A stretch of DNA of 64,000 bases, from positions 1,524,607 to 1,588,606 of the forward strand of contig VXAZ01018004.1 of the NCBI GenBank assembly GCA_013399875.1. Reading direction: 5' to 3'. A program made the position numbers and the translations under genes. Origin of the DNA: Gymnorhina tibicen (taxonomy: Eukaryota > Chordata > Aves > Passeriformes > Artamidae). The first letter of the stretch is position 1. Every line of letters begins with the position of its first letter. This document shows, piece after piece, positions 23,693-36,000 of the stretch. The notes beneath the pieces were generated by a model. It did no database searches and was not told the origin of the DNA. It saw only the letters and a list, made by a program, of their open reading frames with translations.

Positions 23693-24235
23693 TATACTGA
23701 TGTGCTGCTGTATGCAGTAATTATAATACACATACTAATCAGCACTGAATTCTGTGTGCACATCCTTAATTAGATCATTGCTGTGTACTTCTTGGCATGT
23801 GTTTTATGTTTAGTGAGCAATCACTTTCACAAGCCAGAATGAAGGATCATGCAGTATTATAACATGCTTTTGTCTGGGATAGAGTTTTCAATCTTTAAGT
23901 TTTATAGGATCTAGGTCATTGTAGGGAATGTGGAACAAGAGCTTTAGCACATATCATTCTGTTAGAAGCCCTTTTTTATGGAGGCAATGTTTCTTTTTTT
24001 ATAGATATTTATTCTTGGTCACAAAAGTTACATGGGGTGGAAATCATCTCACCTTACTTGATAACATAGGTATCCACATCTAAGGTAGTGATTCCCCAGG
24101 GTGACCATGCCTCTGTCCATAGAGAAAAACAGACATTTTAGAGCTCAATGAACCTGACCTATTTTAGATGCCTACATTAGGATGGTATGAATCATGCCTA
24201 AAGTGCTTTTTCTTTCTCCATTTTTCCCCCCACAG

Positions 24236-24621
24236 ACAATAAAAGGAGCCCGTGGTGATTGGTCCTGATCCAGTTCTTTTGCTCAGCAGACTTCTACATC
24301 TGGACATCCATGCAGCATTTTTCTTTCTCACTGAGGAAAAAAAAGAAAGTTTGTTATATAATCATGAGGAAAAGAAGCAGCTGAGCCTCAGAATCTTCAA
24401 GATACAAAAATTGTTTTAAACCATTAATTTTCTGTACCAGCTTTGGAGTTGAACACTAAAGTGCCTCAATGTACAAGACCTCAGTCCCGCTTATGTAAAA
24501 CAACTTTTAGATGAAGTCTGCTGAACACCCCTTCATCGTTACCTTTCCCTCCCATTCTACTATTTCCGTCAGAGACCTGCATACCTAAAGGAGCAACATT
24601 GTCTGGCCTAACAAGTAGAAG
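24236..24621 (+). ncRNA. Candidate non-coding exon (speculative)
   Basis: Plus-strand segment of 386 bases bounded by a strong acceptor (ctccatttttccccccacag, ending 24235) and a near-perfect donor (AAG|GTAAGT, exon end 24621). It has stops in every plus frame, so if it is an exon it is non-coding. Isolated splice consensus pairs also occur by chance in a region this long. Confidence 0.2.
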
Positions 24622-25337
24622 GTAAGTTAGTTGTAACAGCAGACACAGGATAGAAAAAAAAAGGATAGAATAAATATTCTAGTTTATTTTTATTATGCCT
24701 TTAGTTTTGGATTGAGTTGTTACAAATCACCCAACTCTGACTACACAAATATTTTAATAACTACAGAGATTCTCAGTATTTTATGTCTTTAGTGACAACA
24801 GGATCCTATTTATTTAAAAGATGACTTTATACTGACCCACAGGTATTAAAAAAGAAATCTTCAGGCTAAGATAGTTCTCCCTTTTGGCAAGGATCTTATG
24901 CAATTAAGGAAAGAGCTATATTTTATTATTTTTGGCACAGAGGCCATTTCTTTGGTAATGACTGCCTATTCCTTTTTTATCTTTCTCATCCGTGCTACAC
25001 TGCAGCAACCATGGCCGCAGGTGCCTACACTGGATGAACACCTGTCCAGTCTAGGCAAAACAGAAAGAAAATCAAGGGTTAGTATATTCTCTGATTCTTT
25101 GTACACAGCAAAGTGATAAAATGATGAAAAAATGAAAAAAAAATTAAATTTAGAGTGATTAAGAGGGGAGAGAGTAGAGGAGAATGGTCATGATCCTTTA
25201 GAAACAAGCTTTTACAGGAGACAGACAGCAGGTAAATCTAAATATACTCTTTTTTCAAAGATAAAACCCGTTCACTAATAGTTTGTTGACTGAGGTAGCA
25301 GCAGTTCACAGCAGTTTTCAGACACGGGTTTGTTCTT

Positions 25338-25365
25338 CAATGTGGAATCTTCTCATTCCACATTG
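25338..25365. repeat. Perfect 11-bp inverted repeat
   Basis: caatgtggaat, six-base loop cttctc, then attccacattg: exact reverse complements. The arms carry ATTCCA/TGGAAT, close to the TEAD-factor core CATTCC. Confidence 0.75.
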
Positions 25366-28300
25366 CAAAGCAGCAAATAAAATGTGCATAGTGTGAGACC
25401 CCATACACTTATTCATCTGCCCAAAGGGGTAGTGTGTTTCTGCAGTTCCAAAGAGTATTTTCTGCTGCTCTCTTGCCCTAACTAACTTACACTTTCTGAA
25501 GTGATTTTCCTAACCTTTCTTGATTATATTAAAAGCTTTGCAGAATTTAATAAAATCCCAGTTGTGTGATATATTAAAAACTTTCATGTATACAAATTTC
25601 CCTACTCCTGCCCCAAGAGGGCAGGCATTTTGTTCGCAAATCTGCATTCATTTCACAACTTAATTGTAGGGCATCCCTGACTCTAGTCTTTCTGATCAGA
25701 TGGAGAAGTGCGTCATCACTATTTACTTTTCAAAATTTCTCTGTGTTTCTGTTTGCTGTGAAAAAATCTACAGAGATTCTTTCTAAAGAGAAAATAATTT
25801 CCATGAGGCTGATATTTCCAATCAAGCATCCAGCTTTTTGAGTATTATTAATGCACAATCTAAAATCACACCACTTGGCTGAGTATAAATGAGCTTTTCT
25901 TTACTTAAGCATCTAGTGAAAGTCTCCAAAAACAGGGGAAGCATGGGTGTGGGGGCATGCTCAGTCTTTTGAACAGACAAGAATAATCATAGCATTATTG
26001 TTTTCTATATTTGCCCTTAGTGAAAAAAAATAGCATTAAATATTCCAGCATTTCTAAAAATGTAGGTTTCTTGGACCTACACAACTCATCATGTCATTCT
26101 AGTATTAGTAAGTTTCCCATGGGGATCGTCTGCTATATCATAGGAAAAGGCCGCCTCCTGATAGGTACAACCTGAAGTGAGAATAACCTTATCTGTCACA
26201 TTAATTGTAGAATCATATAGTTACCTAATGATCTAAACAAAATTAACTAATTTCAAATACTTAATCTCATCAATAAATTCCTGTGTGTTGCCAACTCACA
26301 TATGCCAACTAGTTTTTTAGTTATTGCACAGAACCCATTCACAGTAAACCTGAACATTTTTTCTGTGGATTTCTCTCTGCAGAAGCGGTTACTAAATGAG
26401 AATGGGGAGTACATTTCACCAAGCCAAGATAAACTCTTATGATGTGTTCCATTCTTACAGTTGCGGGGCAATTTCTCCCTTTAAGGCTCTTGAGAGTTAA
26501 TATTCCCAAAGCTTTTGAAATTGCTGGCTGTCTGTGTTCTGCATCACTACTGAACCGCACCATTTCATGAATTAGTCCTTAGTCAGTTCCCTGCTCTGCT
26601 TCAGCTGTGCACAAGTCCCTGTCCCTAAAGATATGCAAATAGCCCCAGGAACCTCTCAGTGGTCTTCAGTGCTTCTTGCCTGATGATCAATAGTCCTTTA
26701 AAAACAGAGCTCACTTTGAATGTTGTGATGAAATGAGAGAAATCATAGAAAATACTCCACTACTTTCTGTACTGGAGTATTCACAGTGAGCAAGCAGCAT
26801 GGAAAAAACCAGAGGGGTAAGGCAATAAACCATGGAATCTCCCAAGAATGCAAAGCAGCAGTGTTGTAACAGCTGTGTAGGCATAGTGATTCCAGAGCAG
26901 TGTGTAGACACGATTATTCCAAACGCAAATTGCATCACCAAGGATAACGAAACACCTTGGACATACTGCTCCCTTTTTCACAGACTTGTCATAGATACAG
27001 ATGTCCACAGCAAATTTTGGTTGCATGTAGAATTTAGGTCTCTTTTATAAGCTTTGTGCTATGTGGAGGGTTAACTGCTGAAATGCTTCTGAAGTAACAA
27101 AACAGCAGATTACAATTACTAGTTCTGTGCTGCTAAAAAAAATACAATATTTTTCCACAAAAATCACTTGGATGTACCAGATATGCCAAACAGGAAACAC
27201 AGCCAAGTGCTGGATACTTTACTGCAAGGTTACTTTAGCAAGGTCTGCCCATCTTCTTAGGCTGGGACTGACCTTGGAAAATTCCCCTCAGTCCAAAATT
27301 AAAGCACCCTAGCTTGACTATGTTTTTAGCACAGGAGAGCTGACACATGTTCGTTTCTCTAAGGTTAAAAAAAAAATTAGTTAATCTTTTCAGCAGTAAA
27401 GTCCGAATCAATAGAGTCATCTTCAACGTGTATCACTGTAAAACTACTCTGTTATCTATGTGTTACATGTTATCAGGTGTTAAATATGTTCTTCAATGTT
27501 CTCACTATTGCATTAAAACTTGATTAGCAACCATAGTATGGATACAACAATAATCTGTCTGTAGTGTATTATGCAGGACTAGCCTTGAGGATGACATAGA
27601 ATGTGGTATAAAAGAAAGTAGATGTGAGTTTAAACAGGCAAAGAGATTGCTATAACAAGTAAACTTGGTAGCCATACAAATGGCCAGCGAGGTGCTTTGT
27701 CTTGCATCCTTTTTATACCGGTAAAATCCCAAGGAGAGACCCACTTATCATTGCACAGAAGTGGTACAGCTTATTTGGCACTTTTGGCACTGGTGCATGT
27801 TACACCAGGTAAAGCACTTGTGTTGCCCCTACAGGATCCCTCTGTCTTAAGAGGGCTTCCTGGAAAGGCTATTCTGACAAATCTTTCCTGACATGGATTT
27901 GGCTCTACTTTTGCATCAGAGCAAACTTTCATGTGTACATTTTTATGACAGAGTAAGCATGATTTTTCCCATTTATTTTGAATCTATTAATGACAGGTTG
28001 AAAATGAAAAATGCCCTCCTGTACCAAGAAGGTGCATATCAGGAACAGGCACTATAGTAACTATGCTGGCTTCAGAGCTAATTAAATTTACCTTTGTGTA
28101 TCTTTCCCCCGTAGACAAACCCACAAGTGCCAACCCCATCAGTCATTGCCTCATTCACCTTCCCGACCTATCTTTAAAACTAGAAAAAAGAGCTGATCAG
28201 CTCCTCTCCATTTCAATTTTGTGCTTCCCAGCCTGAAGGTCTTTTTATGTCCTAGCTTCTGGCATGATGCCTTCCAGTCACTGGTCAGATTCAGCAGTGG

Positions 28301-30001
28301 CAGCTGCTAGCAGAAAATCCTCCTATTCAAGAGATGACCTTACGTGCTCCAAACACTGCTTTCTCATTCTGACTAAGTCGCTTTTCCATGTTCAACATGC
28401 CTGCACTAACACCATGATGCAGATAGATAGGTTGCAAGTGTTCTGGAGCAAAAGGTCTTATTTAAAAGGTAAGAGATTTTGCATTTTAAATTTGAAGTGG
28501 TGGTGAGACAGTCTTTTTTACTAAAAGAAATCAACAGGATTTCACACGTTGCATCCAAATTTCATTTTGAAATCAGTGCCAGAGTATCCATCCTGATTTC
28601 CTTCTGAAAGATCCGCTGTAAAATCCTGTAATGCCTTGTGAATAATGTTAGTGATTCACTCCCCTGCAAATCTCTTATTTTCCAATGCAAATATTGCATA
28701 AGGGTAGCACAGTACTCTTAAATGTGAACAAGACATAAACCAATTTCATTCAGATTATGTTTGTGTCATAAATAGGGCTCTGTATCCATTCACTTCAAAT
28801 CGGCCTCCTTAAGCAGGCTTGCACTCGTTAAATCCTGTCTATGACCTCAGGCAGCCTGGTCTAAATGCCAGACTCTTGCATGTAAAGAGAGGAGCTTGGA
28901 AAATAACACTGAACTGAGCTAAGGCTAAATCCATTTGGATTCATTACATCTATGACCGGACTGCCTTTGTAAATAACACTTGTTTACGTATGTTTTAAGA
29001 ACTGTCGGGTTTGCATATGGAAAAGACAATCACAAGAACATGAAAAACTCATTCAAGTTTAGGTGACCCATAGCCACAAAAAAAAACCCTGTGTGCTTAT
29101 CCCTCATATTTAGAGAAAATATTGTCAGTGCATGCCTACTAAAATTACTACTTTTCTTCCATTCCTTTTTTTTTCCACACCGTTCTTTTTTTTTTGTTTT
29201 CTGCTCATCGTACTAGCTTGAGTATTGAGTAGATTTTACGTATGCAATTCACTGTGTGTACATATGTCTGAAATAACTATTACTGAGGGACTTTAGGAAC
29301 TTTCCGGCAGCACAAAGTATGGCAAAGTAAAAAAAGGTTGCATACAGGAAAATGACTGTTTTTAAACAAACATTTTGTGATACTTTTCCTCACTAAAGCA
29401 TAGTTTTCAGGTAACAGTTTTTCTAGATGTTAACCCGGGTTTAATCCTGTTTGAAAAGGTTTCATTCTGTTAGCCATTTAATTTTAAAACATAGGGCTTT
29501 TTCTTACTTTAGGCTTCGCTTAGGAGCCCCAGTAAGGTGCCATAGTTAGAACTGTGGTTGTGCTGACACAATTAAGGGACTTGACTCATGCTCACACAGG
29601 ACTCTGATTCAGGAGCTAGAACGGCTTATGCTCGTGTGGCTGTAATATTTCCTGCTCACAGTCATCTATTTTGGTCTATCATTCTCCCTTCTTTTTGAGT
29701 TTACTCACTCCACTGCACGATGGGCTAGGCTTTTTGGGAAGCAGCCATAACCCCAAAGATTTAGGCTTGTCAAAATAAACCAGCACTGATATGTGGTTCT
29801 TTAATTCACAGCCATTAGCAGCTTCATTCATGACTTAGTCACCCTCCAGTAAAGGTGGGGATGGAGAACTGCACCTGGGAAATGCTCTCTCTTGCCCAAT
29901 GTTGGTCACGTTGAAGTGACCATTTTAAGACATTAGTTTGTGGACATGCATTCTCTTCAAAGGTTGTGCATGGTGTCTGAAATTACTACCATCTGTAGAT
30001 G

Positions 30002-30035
30002 GTTAACACAACAATCGGCGGCAGGTTGTGTTAAC
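30002..30035. repeat. Perfect 11-bp inverted repeat with GTTAAC ends
   Basis: gttaacacaac and gttgtgttaac are exact reverse complements around a 12-base loop. The GTTAAC ends resemble HNF1 half-sites, though the spacing does not fit one HNF1 dimer. Confidence 0.75.
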
Positions 30036-33000
30036 TGAGCCAGCTTTATCCAAGAACGATTAAAAGGGGTACTGGGGGAAAAGAGGGAGGTGTCTGTCCT
30101 GAGAGGATACTGAGAATCTAGGATATTGAAACATTGCCAGAGTGTGTTGCTCTTTCCAAACCATCCCTTATGTCAGGGACCTGTCCAGCACATGTTCAGC
30201 CAGAAAATCACCTCCCAGCCAGGAGTCAGGTGGATCAAATACAAGTCCATGTGTTACCTTGTTGGTCCAAAATCTGACAGTTTATGTTCACCTGTTTGAG
30301 AAGTTTATGGTGAGCTCTCTGACTCTGCTGCATACTGGCTGAGGAGCACTCACTGTTGTGTATTGCCGTTTGCCTGAGGCAGTTGTAACCTTGGTCAGGG
30401 AGAAAAGCGGGGGAAGAAAACCAAATAGGTGCGGGTGACAATCTCTTTAGATGCTAGGATTCACTTGTCATCTTTCTAAATTTTCAATATCAGGAACAGG
30501 ATCAAATGGACATCATGTGACTGTGTAGAGGTCCTAACTCACACTGCACAGTCACTGTGCAAGATCCACCCTCTGCTTTGAATGGAGAGTGGAACTTGTA
30601 TGTAGGACACAGTTATACTGATGAAAGGAAACCAGTTTGAATTATTTTGGCCTAAGGGCTGAAACCCACTGAAAAATTGAGATTTTTTTGCCAAATTTAG
30701 TAAGTATACATTTTGGTTCTAAGTGTAACCTTAGACAAGTCAGAATGGATTTGTACAGTCTAGATGTAAGAGTAAATTGGTAACTCAGGTAACACTTCTT
30801 ATTGGAAAAGGTAATATATGAACAGGATGGATTAAACTGCCAGGGAAGATGAACTAGATTACAGCCTCTAGAAAATATTAATTATAGTTTTGTTCTGTGT
30901 CTTATTTTTCATCAATTTACTAAGAAATAGACTTTTTACAGGACTGTTCTTCTTATGAGAACATAGCAACCTTCTCAGGAAGAGGCTTTAGAGCTACTGG
31001 CTCTGAAGGAGAAAGGCAAGAGGAGGTAAGAAAATAAATGTGATCACTGTCTGAAGGTGAGCTCTTTGTCCAGGTCACCACACACACCATATGCCACATG
31101 AAATGCTGGAGACCAACCCTCAGGCTCTTTAATGCTAACTTAATCCTTAGAGAAGAGTTAAAAGGCTCTTTTCTTCATGAACAACAGCAAGCCAACTGCA
31201 TAAGGGTGCCTTGAAGTAGGGTGACACCAGAAAACCTGTGTCGATTCATGCTGGAACAATTCAGCATGTAGTGCCCCCAGACTCTGCTGCACCTCTCTGT
31301 GGACATGACCACGCCCAAAGCAAAACCATTGTGTTTACTTCCCAGCCACACCAGACCCCGTCCAGCACATTAGGTTTAACTGGGGTTGATGGCCATTTAA
31401 GCCAGTCTGCCAAGCTTGAGGCAGTGGCAGCTGAAGACTAGACGCAGTGCCTGTTCTCTTGAGTTTACAAAGGGCTAACAATTTCTTCCAGAAGAGCAGA
31501 GCAGCCAGCAGGAGCTATAAACTATTATAGGTTGCCCAAACTGTGCTCTTTTTAAAGCACAGCTTTTCTTTTATTTGCTGCTATTTTGCATTTTCAGCTG
31601 ATATCACTAACTTTTCCCAAGTGATACTGTGTAAACACAGGGACTGCTATCGTAGTTGGTGCAGCCATAGCAAGCCAGAATGTGGGTCTGGTGCTCTGCT
31701 CCCAGTGTAGCTGTGCATCTGAGACACAGCAGAAGGTATGTTAGTATCTTCTTCCCTAGGAGTCAGCTGATACAAGCTGAAGTACAAGCCCTATGTCCAT
31801 TACACAGTATGTTTTTCTGAGAAACACTGTGAAAACACCAGGTTTCCATAGACCATCTGTAATTACTGTGTTGCCTAGATAGTGGCCACCTCTGAGCTGG
31901 TGTATTTGACATGTTTTAGGTGTTTCCTCCCTTCTTCAGTTTGAAGATTGAGTTCTCTCTCTCTGTTCCCTGGATAGGAACATCACGTATTTTCCTCTGT
32001 TCACATTTAGGAAAGGGGAAAGTTTTTAGCCAGGTGTTGCTTCAGAGAAATCAGAAGCCTTCTCCAAAACTATCAGTTAGGTTTCAATCAATTAATTCAT
32101 TTCAATTGAGTCCAATGGATTGGCAGCCTAGGAAAATAAATAAAAGACTCTTCTTGCAGAGGTCCTATTACCTGCAGGAGAAAGGCTCACTAATGCATCA
32201 AAATTCAATTCCTTACATGATTAGAGAAAGTCCTGTTACCACATCAAAAGCATAAGGTAACAGAAATAGTTTAAGCCAGTTTGAAAAGTCTGGCCACTGA
32301 TGGAGCTAGTTCTTCTGCCTCGTCCATGGTCACATGTGCTGATGTCCCTGTCATGTTGGCACATGAGGTGACATGGATCAGTTTTCTGATATCACTAAAT
32401 GCTGATCTTACCAAATATAAAGTTTATGTTTCACCTGGATCAGAGGAGGAGATGTGAAAGCATTGTCAGGAAAAAATCACCACTTTTTTGAGCAGTGCAG
32501 TCTTAGATCACCTCCCCTACACAATGACTGGTTAGTGACTTTGTGTTCAAAGGAATCTGATCTGCCTGTGGCTAAAAGTTCTTTCGAACACTTTTTAAGA
32601 AAAGACTTGGCATAGTCAAGTTGCATTTTGTAACTCCTATGCTTTAAAATACAACAGTTATAGAGCTTATACAATTTTCCAAAAGTTGCTAGAATTCTGA
32701 ATACTCTAAGTTTTGGAGTATTTATGATATTTTCCCATGATAATAAATACTATACCTTCTGTGAAAGAGGCATGATTTAAGTCAGATGGGCCCATGGTCC
32801 TAATATTTGGACTACACAGCATAAGCAAAATGGCATTCAGGCTGACATCTATGCCTACTGGCTTTATGCTAATTGTCAGAAATTAGCTTATACAATTAAC
32901 AATTGTTAAACTACACTCAGATGAATATTGAGCTCCTAATTATACTAGTAATTCCTCTGTCTAGCATATCTGTTCCAGGAGGGTACTTCTTTAGCACTGA

Positions 33001-36000
33001 TAGAGGAGAATTTCATGATAGGATTAGCCAAGTTAGAAGTCAGGCCCTGAATAAGGTTGGCCAAAAATATATTAAATCAATAATATATTACTCAAATATA
33101 TCATTAATTCACAAAGGAAATGTTTAAATAGGTTTTAATTACTATTTTACTGTCTGAATACTGTTCAAATTCTTGCTGTTAGTCATTGATGTGCTTAATA
33201 CTGTTTGTTTCGTGACTTAGAAACTTTTCTAACATATAGTCTGCTTGAGTACATGCATTTGAGTTAATTTTCTTCACTGCAAAAACTGTCAGTACAGACA
33301 TGGGAAAGGAAAACCTGCCTGTGTCTCCTTGTCAGGATCTTCTGCCATCCCAAAAATTGCATCATGGTTCTCAGGTAACATTGTCACTAGATTTACACTG
33401 GCATTCTTCTTCAAAATATGGTAGGCGATTAATCCAATTTATCCCTAATAGAATATTGTTCCAGAGCCTTATTTTTCCAATGGTCCTGATAATTGTTTTA
33501 TTTCATGAAATGGTGAATTGTAGCACATTTTCCTGTTTCACTGGGAAGACATAGCAGTATTTCTTTTCTGTGATGAACACGATTACTTCTGGTTACAAGA
33601 GAACTGTAGGTGAAGTTTAGCTACAAAAGAACTGTAGCATGAACAAGACCTAATGTTCTTAACTCAGATTGAAAGATAACACACTCATCAACAGCTTTTA
33701 TTTTTTTCATTGTTATAAATAATAAAGTTAAAAAACTTGTGAATTGTTCAAAACGATGCATGCACCCATCTTGCACCAAGTTCTCTCCTGAAAACCAGTG
33801 CTCCTGTGTTGTAGCAACTACTGACATAGGTCCTCTCTTGCCTAACACGAGGCTGAATTTTTCATTAGTAAATCACAGTGTTCCTGGATGGCTGATGGTG
33901 TAATGGGAAATTTAATTTCAACATTACTTTAAAATTACTTATTTGCTTTACACTTTCAATCATTTAATAACTAAGCACTTAAATCTTCAAGTGATCATTT
34001 GTATTTCATTGTCCTTCCTTTTCAGTACTAGGTAAGAAATAATTAGAAAGCTATCTTCTTTGTGGATCCTTTCATTTTAAAAATAATACCTATTATTATG
34101 TGTGTAATCAGAAATAGAGTGGCATAATTTTAAGTATCTAAAATTAAAATGAAATTACATCTTATAGCTAAGATAAATTAGTAAAAGGAAAGCTATGACT
34201 TTTTGCAAAAGATTTCCTTAAAACGACTCTAAAATAAAAAACTTACATTCATTTTGCCTTGTATTTTATTCAGTATCTTGTATTAGAAATTCACCTGTAT
34301 ATTTCTAGGTTATTTTTGACAGGAATGCTACAATAAACTGTAGAAAACAAGTAATAAGGTTATTTGTGTATCTCATAAATATATTCTAAAATATAATATT
34401 AAAAAAATCTTTTTTAGTGGCAAAGCTAGGAGTAGCTGTAATTTCACATTAATGAAATGGAAACATTTTGTTGAAAACATATTCTAGTTTCAAAATGAAT
34501 GCAGAATGATTTTTTTGTATAATTAGCACACATACTTGCAAAGGTTCAGATAAAATTAGAATTCAGTCAAGATGAAAAACTACTTAAAATGCACAAAAAG
34601 GGACCCACAATTAGAGACTGGAAGGGGGTTAGGCACAATAGTGGGAATACATAATTCAAAATGTCACTCAGCACTCTACTTTGGAATAATATTAGTTGTA
34701 CACTGATTCTCCTGTTTGGCAACTCAGAACATACTTTGGCTCAAAATAGGAAAATAAAAGGTACTTCACATAGTTCACACGTTTTGCATTCAACGATGGT
34801 GAAAAATGGAACATTTTCTGACTGTTTCAGGAGACATCCTTATCAAATTAAATAAGGTTGGTGCCTTTCACCTGGTTATGACTCAAAAACATAATTCACC
34901 AATGAACAGAATTCAATGCAGATTTCTTAAAGTCCCCAACAAATCTGCCCTAACATTTTCGTTCATTAGGTAATGCAGCTTAACATGGGCTAGTTTGAAA
35001 CACAGGAGAAAAAAAAGCAGGGGGGAAAAAAGAAGAGGAAGAAAGTTAAATGAACACATTACAGATATTTTCAGTCTTTTCAGGAGCCAAAAACCCCCAT
35101 ACAGTTAACTTATTCTTACCTTGGAGTTTTATTCAGATATTTCCTCAAGGCTTTCAGTGAAGGAGTGTTGAGAAGGAGAAAAGAGCACAGGGTAGAATAG
35201 CAGGAAAATATAGCAGAAAAGACAGTATGTGTAGCATGAGTGGTTATGCAAAACTGGCAGATAGTGACAGAGTAGTCAATGGACAAGAGCAAATGTCACC
35301 ATAAAAGAAATCAGTATTAAGGCCCTGAAGCATGGAGAAAACTGTCTACACACTAAACAAAATTGTTTACTTAGTTTTGATTTATAGACGCTGCATCATG
35401 AATTTCAGTTGCTGCATGAGGCATTTCTCTTCAATCCAGACCTTCCCAGTAAATGAAAAGATCTGATTTTCAAGCAACCTTTAAGAGAGAGAGCATTAGG
35501 TTACATATGATTGATGAGTATCTATAGTGTTATTAAAATTAATCTAATCTAATATACTCCCTAAGTCCAATAGTCATTGAGTTCATTGTTGCACTTTCAA
35601 AAGCTGAAAAAAAAAAAGAATGGACCAAAACACATTTTAAAAGGCAAGTTAAAACATAAAAAACACTGAAAACATATAGCTCTCAATTTTGCCTCATGTT
35701 CTCTAGTAACATCATGGTTAACTGTTTTTTGATGGTTGGTGAGGTGTCTGACCACAAGCCTTCCTGGATGCTTTGAGACATTAAAAATGTCTTGCATCCT
35801 AACTTGTATCATCCAGTACTAACATTTCAGAGCTCTTCAGCTGCTTGCAATCGTTCCACATTAAATTGAACTGCAGCCACAGATAGCTGTTCAAGCAGCA
35901 GTTCTGGCCAGAGCTGGTCCTTCCTCAGTTTGTTCTTTGTGTCTTTTATCTGTGACTACCCACAGAAGTAGCTCTGGGGGTCTGCATCATCCAGAGGGAC

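Noticed and set aside
26205..26240. Short CR1-like phrase (gtagaatcatatagttacc)
   Set aside because: Too short and not followed by CR1 3' sequence.
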